Below, piece by piece: positions 24,915 through 33,250 of a DNA stretch of 64,000 nt (its first letter is position 1; each line of letters starts with the position of its first letter). The notes below the pieces were generated by a model. The model did not search any database. It saw only the letters and a list, made by a program, of their open reading frames with translations, and had not been told where the DNA came from. Location of the stretch: contig NZ_CP022297.1 in the NCBI RefSeq assembly GCF_017310015.1, positions 2,108,001 to 2,172,000 of the forward strand, written 5' to 3'. The position numbers were made by a program, and so were the translations under genes. Source of the DNA: Marinobacterium iners (lineage in GTDB: Bacteria; Pseudomonadota; Gammaproteobacteria; Pseudomonadales; Balneatricaceae).

Positions 24915-26219
24915 CTACCAGGGGCCGACGACGTAACCCAGCTTGTCCGGCAGCCACAGGGCGATACCGGGCACCAGCATCACCAGCAACAGACTGCAGG
25001 CCATGGCTGCAATAAAGATCAACGTCCAGCCAATGGTATGCTCCAGCCGAATATTGGCGATCCGAGTGGTGACCATCAGGTTCACCGCGACCGGAGGGGT
25101 AAACTGGCCAATGGCAATATTCATCGCCAACAGGATGCCGAACCAGACCGGGTTCCAGCCAAAATGGTTCATCAGCGGCAGTACGATCGGGATCAGGATA
25201 AGGTAGATCGACACCGCATCCAACAGCATACCCGCAATCAACACCAGCAGCATGACCAACCCCAGCAGGACCCAGCCGCTTTCCGACAGCGCCAGCAGAC
25301 CATTGGCCAAGTGCTGGAATGTGCCAAGCGTGGTGCCGGCCCAGGCAAAGATACCCGCCAACGCTATGATCAGCATCACCACACCCGAGGTCACCGCCGC
25401 TTCCGTCATCAGATCAAACAACTGGCGAATCCCCAGATTGCGGTAAACCAAACAGCCGACTATGACACCATAGGTGACCGCAACCACAGCCGCCTCGGTC
25501 GGTGTGAACAGGCCTGAACGCAAACCACCGAGAATGATTACCGGTGCAAACAGTGCCGGCAAGGCCGCCTTGAGGCTGGGCCAGAATGGCGGGCGCTCGG
25601 ACTTTTCCGGGTCTTCCCAGCCATACTTGCGGGCCAACAGCAGTGCTGGCACGAGAAGGGAGAGCCCAGCCAGAATGCCGGGAAACAAACCAGCAGCAAA
25701 CAGTGCACGCAGATCGACGCCAGGCACCACGATGGAGTACAAAATCAAGGCGATGGAGGGCGGGATCAGAATCGCGGTGGATGAAGATGCCGCTATCAGC
25801 GACGCCGAAAAGGCCTGAGGATAACCGGCCTTGCGCATGCTGGGCAGCATCACCATCGCCACGGCAGCGGCATCGGCGGGGCCTGAGCCACTCATCCCGC
25901 CCATAATCAGACAGACCAGTACGGCGACAACGGCAAGCCCGCCATGGCGAGGCCCGATCACCGACTGGGCAAAACGAACCAGGCTGGCTGCGACCCCTGC
26001 CCGCTCAAAAATAAGGCCCGTGAGGATAAACAGTGGAATGGCAATCAGGGGATATTTGGCCACGCTGTTGTAGGTATTGGTTCCCAGAGTCGCCAGCATG
26101 TCTGGCGACAGCCCGGCCAGAATACCGACGATGCCTCCCAAGCCCAACGCAATGGCAACTGGCACACCCAGAAGCAGCGCCAGCAGGAAACTGCCGATCA
26201 GCAGTAGATCAGGGCTCAT
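24915..26219 (-). CDS. dctM: TRAP transporter large permease (DctM)
   Basis: 434-residue inner-membrane subunit with about twelve hydrophobic helices. It carries out sodium-coupled solute import with the small permease and a periplasmic binding protein. Family landmarks are LLLGVPVAIALG near the N-terminus, the GGMSGSGPADAAAVAMVMLPSM region and GQFTPPVAVNLMV near the end. The start has a near-perfect ribosome-binding site (AGGAGGTGATCC) and overlaps the dctQ end by 11 bp. The substrate is unknown, probably an organic acid. Confidence 0.96.
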   Translation of the reverse strand: MSPDLLLIGSFLLALLLGVPVAIALGLGGIVGILAGLSPDMLATLGTNTYNSVAKYPLIAIPLFILTGLIFERAGVAASLVRFAQSVIGPRHGGLAVVAVLVCLIMGGMSGSGPADAAAVAMVMLPSMRKAGYPQAFSASLIAASSSTAILIPPSIALILYSIVVPGVDLRALFAAGLFPGILAGLSLLVPALLLARKYGWEDPEKSERPPFWPSLKAALPALFAPVIILGGLRSGLFTPTEAAVVAVTYGVIVGCLVYRNLGIRQLFDLMTEAAVTSGVVMLIIALAGIFAWAGTTLGTFQHLANGLLALSESGWVLLGLVMLLVLIAGMLLDAVSIYLILIPIVLPLMNHFGWNPVWFGILLAMNIAIGQFTPPVAVNLMVTTRIANIRLEHTIGWTLIFIAAMACSLLLVMLVPGIALWLPDKLGYVVGPW

Positions 26220-26703
26220 GGATCACCTCCTGTGGTTCATTGCCACGCAGGCGATCGATGAGATTCTGCGTCGTGCGCACAACGATGGCTGCTGCCAGCA
26301 ACGGCAGCCAAGCCACATAAATCCAGTTGGGCAGCCCAAGCCCCGGGGACAGTGATTCCCATTGGTACTCTTCCAGCGCCAGCTTGGCACCGTACCAGCA
26401 GGTAACGCCCAGTACGATCACGCCCGCCAGCCACTGCAGCACATACACAACCTTGAGCGCCGGTTTGGGCAGGTGATGTTCAACCAGTTCAATGCGAATG
26501 TGCTGATTATGGCGTGCCGCCACCGCTGCACCGGAAAAGGTCAGCAGTACCAGCAAAAAGACCGAAAACTCTTCGGTGAAGGCAAAAGAGGCATCGGTCG
26601 CATAACGCACGATTACATTGCCCAGACTGATCAGACAGATCGCGATCAATGACAGGGACGCCAGCCAGGCCTCCGGCCTGAACTTGGGGGGTCGGGTAGA
26701 CAT
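26209..26703 (-). CDS. dctQ: TRAP transporter small permease (DctQ)
   Basis: 164-residue inner-membrane protein with four hydrophobic helices, the partner of DctM. Characteristic features are FTEEFSVFLLVLLTFSGAAVAARHNQHIRIE around residues 40-75. The start at 26703 has GGAG five bases upstream; a GTG at 26709 is in frame. It overlaps dctM, so both subunits are co-translated. Confidence 0.94.
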   Translation of the reverse strand: MSTRPPKFRPEAWLASLSLIAICLISLGNVIVRYATDASFAFTEEFSVFLLVLLTFSGAAVAARHNQHIRIELVEHHLPKPALKVVYVLQWLAGVIVLGVTCWYGAKLALEEYQWESLSPGLGLPNWIYVAWLPLLAAAIVVRTTQNLIDRLRGNEPQEVIHEP

Positions 26704-26725
26704 TATCACTCCACTTCAGACAACA

Positions 26726-26748
26726 ACGCCCGCCGGGGTGGCGGGCGT
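26726..26748 (-). terminator. Intercistronic hairpin between dctP and dctQ
   Basis: ACGCCCGCC (26726-26734) and GGCGGGCGT (26740-26748) form a perfect 9-bp stem with a 5-base loop, 18 bp past the dctP stop. No strong T run follows. Such hairpins stabilise the upstream binding-protein message and lower expression of the permease subunits. Confidence 0.6.
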
Positions 26749-26766
26749 CTTCATGCAGGTGCCCTA

Positions 26767-27777
26767 TTACTGCGGACGGTTGGCAATGGCTTCCTGCGCC
26801 TGCTTGACCAACTCTTCGCCGATACGCGGCGTCCACTTTTCGTATACGGACTGAGTGGCTTCGACAAAGGCTGCGTGCTGTTCAGGGGTCAGGTCGGTCA
26901 CCTGAACGCCACGCTCCTTGATTTTAGCCAGCGTCTCATCCAGTTCAGCACGGGATTTTTCGATCTCCCATTTGCCGGCATCAATGGCAGCCTGCTTCAG
27001 CAGGGCCTGATCTTCCGGGCTGAACTGGCTCCACACACGGTTGCTGACGGCAAATACCAGCGGGTCAGCCATGTAATGCCACTGAGTCAGGTAGGTCTGG
27101 CCCACCTGATCAATACGCGCCACATCAAATACAGACAGCGGGTTTTCCTGACCGTCAACCGCACCGGTGGTCAGTGCAGGTTTGGCATCGGCCCAGCTCA
27201 TCTGAGTCGGGTTGGCACCCAGCGCCGTGAAGGTATCCTGGAACAGCGGCGACCCCACAACACGGACCTTCAGCCCTTCCAGGTCAGACGGCTGCTTGAC
27301 TTCATGCTTGGAGTTGGACAGTTCACGGAAGCCGTTTTCACCCCATGCCAGCGGAGTAACACCGCGCTTTTCGATCGCTGCAAACACCGCTTTGCCCGCT
27401 TCACCCTGAGTGATTGCGTCGATGGCAGCGTAGTCCGGCATCAGGAACGGCAGCGAGAACAGGTTCAGTTCAGGCACCTGCGGTGACCAGTTGATGGTCG
27501 AACCAACCGCCATATCAATCAGGCCGGACCGCATGGCTGAGAACTCCTTGGTCTGGTCACCTGAGACCAGCTGGGAGTTGCTGTAGATTTTCATATTGAT
27601 GCGGCCTTCAGACCGTTCTTTTACCAGCTCGACCCATTTGTCGGCAGCCTGTCCCCAGGGAAAGGCGGAAGGCAGAACGGTAGAGACGGTATACTCAGCC
27701 TTGTATTCGGCACTGGCAACAGAGCTGAACAGCAGTGTAGCGGCTGCAGCGGCCATGAATGTGCGACGTTTCAGCAT
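26767..27777 (-). CDS. dctP: TRAP transporter periplasmic substrate-binding protein (DctP)
   Basis: 336-residue secreted binding protein with a clear signal peptide (MLKRRTFMAAAAATLLFSSVASA). The mature part has typical DctP features: MKIYSNSQLVSGDQ near residue 75, a KVRVVGSPLFQDTFTALGANPT segment holding the conserved arginine that binds the substrate carboxylate, and an ENPLSVFDVARI stretch. The start is 27777 or the adjacent ATG at 27780. As the first gene of dctPQM it decides the transporter's specificity, which I cannot assign. Confidence 0.95.
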   Translation of the reverse strand: MLKRRTFMAAAAATLLFSSVASAEYKAEYTVSTVLPSAFPWGQAADKWVELVKERSEGRINMKIYSNSQLVSGDQTKEFSAMRSGLIDMAVGSTINWSPQVPELNLFSLPFLMPDYAAIDAITQGEAGKAVFAAIEKRGVTPLAWGENGFRELSNSKHEVKQPSDLEGLKVRVVGSPLFQDTFTALGANPTQMSWADAKPALTTGAVDGQENPLSVFDVARIDQVGQTYLTQWHYMADPLVFAVSNRVWSQFSPEDQALLKQAAIDAGKWEIEKSRAELDETLAKIKERGVQVTDLTPEQHAAFVEATQSVYEKWTPRIGEELVKQAQEAIANRPQ

Positions 27778-27905
27778 CATGTCTTCCTTTTTTATCTGTT
27801 GTTGTATGGCAGCGGCATTATCCTGACCGCTTGCTCCAACCAATTATAAGAGGCTTGTCGACAGCGACGCAAAACAATTACACCCACTACCCTGCCCACA
27901 AACGA

Positions 27906-27930
27906 AAATCCCCGCACAGGGCGGGGATTT
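27906..27930 (-). terminator. clpX terminator
   Basis: Perfect 10-bp stem AAATCCCCGC/GCGGGGATTT with a 5-base loop, 20 bp beyond the clpX stop; on the minus strand the stem runs into TTTTCGTTTG. A standard intrinsic terminator for clpX, lying between clpX and the TRAP operon. Confidence 0.88.
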
Positions 27931-27950
27931 AGCGATAACGAAACACAGGA

Positions 27951-29225
27951 TCAGCTGTCAGCCGAGGCTTTGGCTGGTTCCTGATTTTCGTAGATCAGGA
28001 TCGGTTCGGAGGTGCCGGTGATCACACCTTCGTCGATCACTACCTTGGCAACATTATCCATCGACGGCAGCTGATACATGATATCCAGCAGAGTCGCCTC
28101 CAGAATGGAACGCAGACCACGGGCCCCGGTCCGACGCTCCAGCGCCTTTTCGGCGACCGCTTTCAATGCGTCTTCACGGAAGTCCACATCGACCCCTTCC
28201 ATCTCGAACAGGGCCTGGTACTGCTTGACCAGACTGTTCTTGGGCTCGGTGAGAATCTGAATCAGTGCCTCTTCATCCAGCTCGGACAACGTGGCAATCA
28301 TCGGCAGACGCCCCACAAACTCGGGAATCAGACCAAACTTGACCAAATCTTCCGCTTCGACATCGTGCAGTGCTTCGCTCAGACGGCTGTCGTCCTTGCT
28401 CTTCACCACGGCACTGAAGCCGATGGAGCTGCGCTCACTGCGGTCACGGATAATTTTTTCCAGACCGGCGAAAGCACCACCACAGATGAACAGGATATTG
28501 GACGTGTCCACCTGCAGGAACTCCTGCTGAGGATGCTTGCGTCCACCCTGAGGAGGAACGGAAGCGACCGTACCCTCAATCAGTTTCAGCAGCGCCTGCT
28601 GTACCCCTTCACCGGACACATCACGCGTGATGGAGGGGTTATCAGATTTGCGTGAGATTTTGTCGATCTCATCGATGTACACAATACCCAACTGGGCCTT
28701 TTCGACATCATAGTCACACTTCTGCAGCAGCTTCTGGATGATGTTCTCGACATCTTCACCCACATAGCCCGCTTCAGTCAGCGTGGTGGCATCCGCAATG
28801 GTAAAGGGTACATTAAGCAGGCGCGCCATGGTTTCAGCCAGCAGGGTCTTGCCGCTGCCGGTGGGACCGATCAGCAGAATGTTGCTCTTGCCAAGCTCCA
28901 CTTCACCCTTTTTCTGGAACCGCAGACGCTTGTAGTGGTTGTATACCGCAACCGCCAGCACTTTCTTGGCGCGCTCCTGCCCGATTACGTAATCGTCCAG
29001 GGTTGCCTTGATCTCGGCCGGAGTCGGCAGGGTATCACTGGGCTCCTGCTCTTCCGAATCCTGAATCTCTTCGCGGATGATATCGTTGCAGAGATCAACA
29101 CACTCGTCACAGATAAAGACAGAGGGACCTGCGATCAATTTGCGCACTTCATCCTGGCTTTTGCCGCAGAAGGAACAGAACAGCTTACTGCCCTCTCCCC
29201 CCTTGCCGGTCGTCTCGTCTGCCAT
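27951..29225 (-). CDS. clpX: ATP-dependent protease ATP-binding subunit ClpX
   Basis: 424-residue AAA+ unfoldase that feeds substrates to ClpP. The N-terminal zinc domain has its four cysteines (CSFCGKS… ICDECVDLC). Walker A is GPTGSGKT near residue 119 and Walker B is IVYIDEID; the ClpP-binding loop IGF is in SIGFSAVV, and a GARGLR sensor-2 arginine region is present. The start has GAGG before the ATG. Gene order tig-clpP-clpX is the usual one. Confidence 0.98.
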   Translation of the reverse strand: MADETTGKGGEGSKLFCSFCGKSQDEVRKLIAGPSVFICDECVDLCNDIIREEIQDSEEQEPSDTLPTPAEIKATLDDYVIGQERAKKVLAVAVYNHYKRLRFQKKGEVELGKSNILLIGPTGSGKTLLAETMARLLNVPFTIADATTLTEAGYVGEDVENIIQKLLQKCDYDVEKAQLGIVYIDEIDKISRKSDNPSITRDVSGEGVQQALLKLIEGTVASVPPQGGRKHPQQEFLQVDTSNILFICGGAFAGLEKIIRDRSERSSIGFSAVVKSKDDSRLSEALHDVEAEDLVKFGLIPEFVGRLPMIATLSELDEEALIQILTEPKNSLVKQYQALFEMEGVDVDFREDALKAVAEKALERRTGARGLRSILEATLLDIMYQLPSMDNVAKVVIDEGVITGTSEPILIYENQEPAKASADS

Positions 29226-29269
29226 CTTCTTACCTCAAAAAAACCATTTACACTTGTTATGCGCCCGAG

Positions 29270-29293
29270 GCGGCCGAATTTCAACCCGGCCGC
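29270..29293 (-). other. GC-rich hairpin between clpP and clpX
   Basis: GCGGCCG (29270-29276) and CGGCCGC (29287-29293) form a perfect 7-bp stem 12 bp after the clpP stop. No T run follows, so read-through into clpX is likely with possible attenuation. Confidence 0.45.
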
Positions 29294-29305
29294 GACTACA
29301 AAGGG

Positions 29306-29941
29306 TTATTCGCTTTCGATACGGCGCTCAAGTACGGAGTCGATCAGCCCGTATTCAGCAGCCGTTTTCGGATCCATGAAATTGTCACGATCCGTGTCAC
29401 GCGCAATCGTCTCGAAATCCTGCCCTGTATGGTGAGCCAGCAGGCGATTCAATTTTTCGCGAATTGACAGAATTTCACGGGTATGGATCTCAATATCGGT
29501 CGCCTGGCCCTGATAGCCACCCAGCGGCTGATGAATCATTACACGCGCATTCGGCAGCGCAAAGCGCTTGCCCGGCTCACCTGCCGCCAGCAGGAAAGCG
29601 CCCATGCTGGCCGCCTGGCCAATACACATGGTGCTGACGTTGGGCTTGATGAACTGCATGGTATCGTAGATTGCCATGCCCGCCGTAACCGAGCCACCCG
29701 GTGAGTTGATATACAGGTGGATGTCCTTGTCCGGATTTTCGGCTTCAAGGAACAGCAACTGGGCGACAATCAGGTTGGCCATATGGTCTTCGACCTGACC
29801 CACCAGAAAAATGACCCGTTCTTTGAGCAGACGGGAGTAGATATCGTAGGCGCGCTCGCCTCGTGAGCTCTGCTCCACCACCATCGGAACAAGTCCGGAA
29901 TTGGTGATTTCGGTGGAACGCCCGGAATAGATATCTGCCAT
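29306..29941 (-). CDS. clpP: ATP-dependent Clp protease proteolytic subunit ClpP
   Basis: 211-residue serine protease that forms the double seven-membered ring. The triad is visible: Ser in GQAASMGAF, His in RVMIHQPLGG and Asp in RDTDRDNFM. A short propeptide precedes the mature N-terminus. AAGGAGAATTCTTGC precedes the ATG. It lies between tig and clpX, with an intrinsic terminator in the tig-clpP spacer. Confidence 0.98.
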   Translation of the reverse strand: MADIYSGRSTEITNSGLVPMVVEQSSRGERAYDIYSRLLKERVIFLVGQVEDHMANLIVAQLLFLEAENPDKDIHLYINSPGGSVTAGMAIYDTMQFIKPNVSTMCIGQAASMGAFLLAAGEPGKRFALPNARVMIHQPLGGYQGQATDIEIHTREILSIREKLNRLLAHHTGQDFETIARDTDRDNFMDPKTAAEYGLIDSVLERRIESE

Positions 29942-29970
29942 GCAAGAATTCTCCTTACCCTGATAAGCGA

Positions 29971-30003
29971 AAAAACGACAGTCAGCCAGGCCAACTGTCG
30001 TTT
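29971..30003 (-). terminator. Terminator between tig and clpP
   Basis: AAACGACAGT (29973-29982) pairs perfectly with ACTGTCGTTT (29994-30003) around an 11-base loop; on the minus strand it ends in a run of T. It would end most tig transcripts, so clpP probably depends on read-through or a promoter within or just after this element. Confidence 0.85.
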
Positions 30004-30038
30004 CCTTTACGGCTTACGCCCTGACCGGCTGTTCCGGA

Positions 30039-31367
30039 TCAGGCTTCGGTCTCTTCAGCTTGCTGCTGAGCAGGCTTGATAGCCTCCTCGTATGCAACCG
30101 CTTTTTCAGTGACTGTAGCAGAAGCCAGCAGATGATCAACTACCTGATCTTCCAGTACCAGGCTCTTGATCTGGTTCAGGATCTGGTCGTTGCTGTAGTA
30201 CCAGTCGATAACCTGCTGCGGTTCCTGGTAGGTTTCAGCCATCTCTTCAACGGTTTCGCGCACACGCTGCTCATCCGCTTTCATGTCGTTGGCCTTGACC
30301 ACTTCCTGAACCAACAGGCCTACGCTTACACGGCGCTGAGCCTGAGCTTCGAACATTTCTTTCGGCAACATGTTCGGGTCGATGTTGGCATCCTGACCAC
30401 CGAACTGCTGAATTGCCTGACGACGCAGGTTGTCAATTTCGCTGTCGATCAGGGCTGCAGGCACCTCAATCTCATTGGCCTTGAGCAGCTCAGTGAAGAC
30501 CTGATCTTTCAGCTTCATTTTCAGAGCGTGCTTGAGTTCACGCTCCATGTTCTTGCGCACTTCAACCTTGAAGCCATCCAGTTCTTTCTCTTCGATGCCA
30601 AAGCGAGAGAAGAACTCTTCGTTCAGTTCAGGCAGTTCCTGAGCGGAAACGCTCTGTACCTTGGTCTTGAAAACAGCCGCTTTACCTTTCAGGTTTTCAG
30701 CGTGGTAGTCTTCCGGGAAGGTGATTTCCAGATCGAACTCTTCACCCGCCTTCTTGCCTTCCAGACCGGCTTCAAAGCCAGGAATCATGGAGCCGGAACC
30801 CAGCACAAGGCTGTGACCCTCTGCCTTGCCGCCTTCGAATGCTTCGCCATCGATGAAGCCTTCAAAGTCGATCTTGACCTGGTCGCCTTCAGCCGCAGCG
30901 CGATCCACTTCGGTCCAGTTTGCCTGCTGCTTGCGCAGGGTATCGATCATCTGATCCATGTCGGCATCAGTGATTTCGGCAGTCTGCTGTTCCAGCTCAA
31001 CGCCGGACAGATCTTTCAGTTCAATCTCCGGGTACACTTCAAAGGTAGCCACGTACTGAAGGTCTTCACCTTCTTTGTCGTTCTTGAACTCGATGTTGGG
31101 ACCACCCGCCGGCTGCAGTTTTTCCTGCTCAACAGCGGTATAGAAGCTTTCCTGAACGACCTGACCCAATACGTCCTGACGGATCGCGCTGCCGAACATG
31201 CGCTTGATCACCTTGGGCGGAACCTTGCCCGGACGGAAACCATCCAGACGGCGAGTGCGCGCCTGCTGAGCAACCAGCTTGTCTACGTCCTGGTCAATGC
31301 GTGCAGCCGGGACAGTTACGGTCATCTGACGCTCGAGGCCGGAAGTCGTTTCAACAGAAACTTGCAT
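30039..31367 (-). CDS. tig: Trigger factor
   Basis: 442-residue ribosome-associated chaperone and peptidyl-prolyl isomerase. The ribosome-binding signature GFRPGKVPPKVIKRMFG is at about residues 43-59, the FKBP-like isomerase domain (GDQVKIDFEGFIDGEAFEGG) at 150-245, and a helical C-terminal domain follows. The start at 31367 (MQVSVETTSG) has GAGG six bases upstream; an extension to 31379 is unsupported. Confidence 0.98.
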   Translation of the reverse strand: MQVSVETTSGLERQMTVTVPAARIDQDVDKLVAQQARTRRLDGFRPGKVPPKVIKRMFGSAIRQDVLGQVVQESFYTAVEQEKLQPAGGPNIEFKNDKEGEDLQYVATFEVYPEIELKDLSGVELEQQTAEITDADMDQMIDTLRKQQANWTEVDRAAAEGDQVKIDFEGFIDGEAFEGGKAEGHSLVLGSGSMIPGFEAGLEGKKAGEEFDLEITFPEDYHAENLKGKAAVFKTKVQSVSAQELPELNEEFFSRFGIEEKELDGFKVEVRKNMERELKHALKMKLKDQVFTELLKANEIEVPAALIDSEIDNLRRQAIQQFGGQDANIDPNMLPKEMFEAQAQRRVSVGLLVQEVVKANDMKADEQRVRETVEEMAETYQEPQQVIDWYYSNDQILNQIKSLVLEDQVVDHLLASATVTEKAVAYEEAIKPAQQQAEETEA

Positions 31368-31637
31368 GGAGATCCTCACAAATAGTTTGCAGCATGATGT
31401 TGCGACCTGCAGGCTCGCCCTCCGTAATATTCATCCCGTTGATTCAGGGATCAATATGCGGCTGATGACGACCGACCAGCAGAGCCAAAATTCTAAAGCG
31501 CGAAATTTTCTTCCAACTGCCGCCATTAGTCAAGCAAAAGCCCAACAGCAGTAAAATGAAAAAGAATGTATTAATGAAGGCAAAGCCTTGAGAATCATAA
31601 AGATAGAGGGGAGGCATAACAGAATATCAGGGCACAC

Positions 31638-31714
31638 TGGGGTGGACGATGGGGCTCGAACCCACGACCACCGGAATCACAATCCGGGGCTCTACCAACT
31701 GAGCTACGCCCACC
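31638..31714 (-). tRNA. tRNA-His (GTG)
   Basis: A 77-nt cloverleaf including an encoded CCA and the extra 5' G of tRNA-His. The anticodon stem-loop CCGGATTGTGATTCCGG gives GTG; the T-arm contains GGTTCGAGCC. It is identical to the copy at 31855-31931. Confidence 0.96.
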
Positions 31715-31733
31715 ATATAGTGTGTTGCCTGTG

Positions 31734-31818
31734 TGGTGCGGACGGAGAGACTCGAACTCTCACACCTTGCGGCACTGGAACCTAAATCCAGCGTGTCTAC
31801 CAATTCCACCACGTCCGC
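31734..31818 (-). tRNA. tRNA-Leu (TAG)
   Basis: 85-nt gene with a long variable arm and encoded CCA. The anticodon stem CTGGA/TCCAG encloses TTTAGGT, giving TAG, which reads CTN leucine codons. Lies between two identical tRNA-His genes. Confidence 0.95.
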
Positions 31819-31854
31819 CAACTTTTCAGCCAGCGGCTGAAGCTTCCAAGGTAA

Positions 31855-31931
31855 TGGGGTGGACGATGGGGCTCGAACCCACGACCACCGGAATCACAAT
31901 CCGGGGCTCTACCAACTGAGCTACGCCCACC
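31855..31931 (-). tRNA. tRNA-His (GTG), second identical copy
   Basis: Same 77-base sequence as 31638-31714, including the encoded CCA. The spacers around the two copies differ, so the match ends at the tRNA borders. Confidence 0.96.
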
Positions 31932-31976
31932 ATAACCTTGTATACTCAACCTTTTAGACGACCTTAACCAGCATGC

Positions 31977-32053
31977 TGGCGCGCCCGGCAGGGCTCGAAC
32001 CTGCAACCTACGGCTTAGAAGGCCGTTGCTCTATCCGATTGAGCTACGAGCGC
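31977..32053 (-). tRNA. tRNA-Arg (TCT)
   Basis: 77-nt cloverleaf with encoded CCA. The anticodon stem ACGGC/GCCGT encloses CTTCTAA, giving TCT for AGA codons. It is the first gene of the Arg-His-Leu-His transcript and has a clear promoter upstream. Confidence 0.96.
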
Positions 32054-32103
32054 ATAATACGCCGCCTCGTCTTGAGTATCTACCCCGTCTCGAGGAGGTG
32101 CGT

Positions 32104-32132
32104 ATCCTAAGGCAGTGCCTCGGCAAGGTCAA
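32104..32132 (-). promoter_or_regulatory. Sigma-70 promoter of the tRNA cluster
   Basis: On the minus strand, TTGACC (32127-32132) and TAGGAT (32104-32109) are separated by exactly 17 bp, about 50 bp upstream of tRNA-Arg. This is the only strong promoter seen for the four-tRNA unit. Confidence 0.7.
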
Positions 32133-32285
32133 CACCCGGATTCAATATTTTTCAGCAGAAACAACACTCTGTATCAGTACCACCAAAAGAAAAGTGCATT
32201 GGCCCTGCAGGCCCAAAGATGAGAAAATCAGCAGTATTGTTCATTTCCCACTTATATATGCAGCTTAAAGGAACATTCTCCAGCC

Positions 32286-33140
32286 ATGAGCGCCCGCATT
32301 ATTGATGGCAAGCAAATCGCTGCCGAGGTCAGACAGAAAGTACGCGCAGGTATTCAGGCCCGCCTGGAACAGGGTAAACGCGCACCCTGCCTCGCCGTGA
32401 TTCTGGTCGGCAGCGACCCCGCTTCCCAGGTTTACGTTCGCAATAAGAAAAATGCCTGCGAAGAGGTCGGCATTACCTCACGCGCCTATGATCTGCCGGC
32501 TGAAACCGGTCGTGAAGAGCTGCTGGAGCTTATTAGCACACTCAACGATGACAAAAATGTGGATGGCATTCTGGTCCAGTTGCCTCTGCCGCGTCATCTT
32601 GATGCCACCGAAGTTTTGGAGCAGATTCGCCCGGACAAGGACGTGGACGGCTTCCATGCCTTCAACCTTGGCCGCCTGGCCCAGCGCATACCGGTTCTTC
32701 GCCCCTGTACTCCCAAAGGCGTTATGACACTACTGGAGTCCACCGGCATCGACTTGCATGGCCAGGAAGCCGTCATCGTCGGCGCCTCCAATATTGTTGG
32801 CCGTCCAATGACGCTTGAGTTGCTGCTTGCAGGCTGTACCACTACAACCACGCACCGCTTTACCCGCGACCTTGAAGCCCATGTCCGCCGCGCCGATATT
32901 GTTGTGGTTGGCGTTGGCATCCCCGGACTCGTGAAGGGCGAATGGATCAAGCCCGGCGCGGTTGTGATCGATGTCGGCATTAACCGGCTGGATGACGGCC
33001 GCCTGGTTGGAGACGTTGAATTCGCACCCGCTGCCGAACGTGCAGGCTGGATCACTCCTGTGCCAGGTGGTGTAGGACCAATGACCGTTGCCAGTCTTAT
33101 GGAAAATACGCTCGAAGCATCTGCCATGCTCGAAGGCTAG
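32286..33140 (+). CDS. folD: Methylenetetrahydrofolate dehydrogenase / cyclohydrolase FolD
   Basis: 284-residue bifunctional enzyme that interconverts 5,10-methylene-THF, 5,10-methenyl-THF and 10-formyl-THF with NADP. Visible are the catalytic YVRNKKNACEEVGI (Tyr and Lys), VQLPLPRHLD, PCTPKGVM, the NADP-binding GASNIVGRPM and PVPGGVGPMTVA. It is divergent from the tRNA cluster, as in Pseudomonas. Confidence 0.97.
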   Translation: MSARIIDGKQIAAEVRQKVRAGIQARLEQGKRAPCLAVILVGSDPASQVYVRNKKNACEEVGITSRAYDLPAETGREELLELISTLNDDKNVDGILVQLPLPRHLDATEVLEQIRPDKDVDGFHAFNLGRLAQRIPVLRPCTPKGVMTLLESTGIDLHGQEAVIVGASNIVGRPMTLELLLAGCTTTTTHRFTRDLEAHVRRADIVVVGVGIPGLVKGEWIKPGAVVIDVGINRLDDGRLVGDVEFAPAAERAGWITPVPGGVGPMTVASLMENTLEASAMLEG

Positions 33141-33147
33141 TGGAGAT

Positions 33148-33177
33148 GGGTGTCGATCACGGATAATATCGACACCC
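33148..33177. terminator. Inverted repeat downstream of folD
   Basis: GGGTGTCGAT (33148-33157) and ATCGACACCC (33168-33177) form a perfect 10-bp stem with a 10-base loop, 7 bp after the folD stop. On the plus strand it is followed by A rather than T residues, so its strength as a terminator is doubtful. Confidence 0.45.
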
Positions 33178-33250
33178 AAAAACACCTGTTTTAACAGCAA
33201 AAATCTGCTAGTTTTATCGACAGGCGTTGCAGGAATATTGCAGGATGCAA

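Noticed and set aside
30060..31385. Long open frame (about 440 codons) on the plus strand opposite tig
   Set aside because: It is an antisense shadow of a clearly identified trigger factor gene, shows no recognisable domain and has no ribosome-binding site.
31638..32053. CRISPR-like array, because two 77-bp repeats are spaced by unique sequence
   Set aside because: The repeats are tRNA-His genes; no CRISPR array or cas gene was seen in the window.
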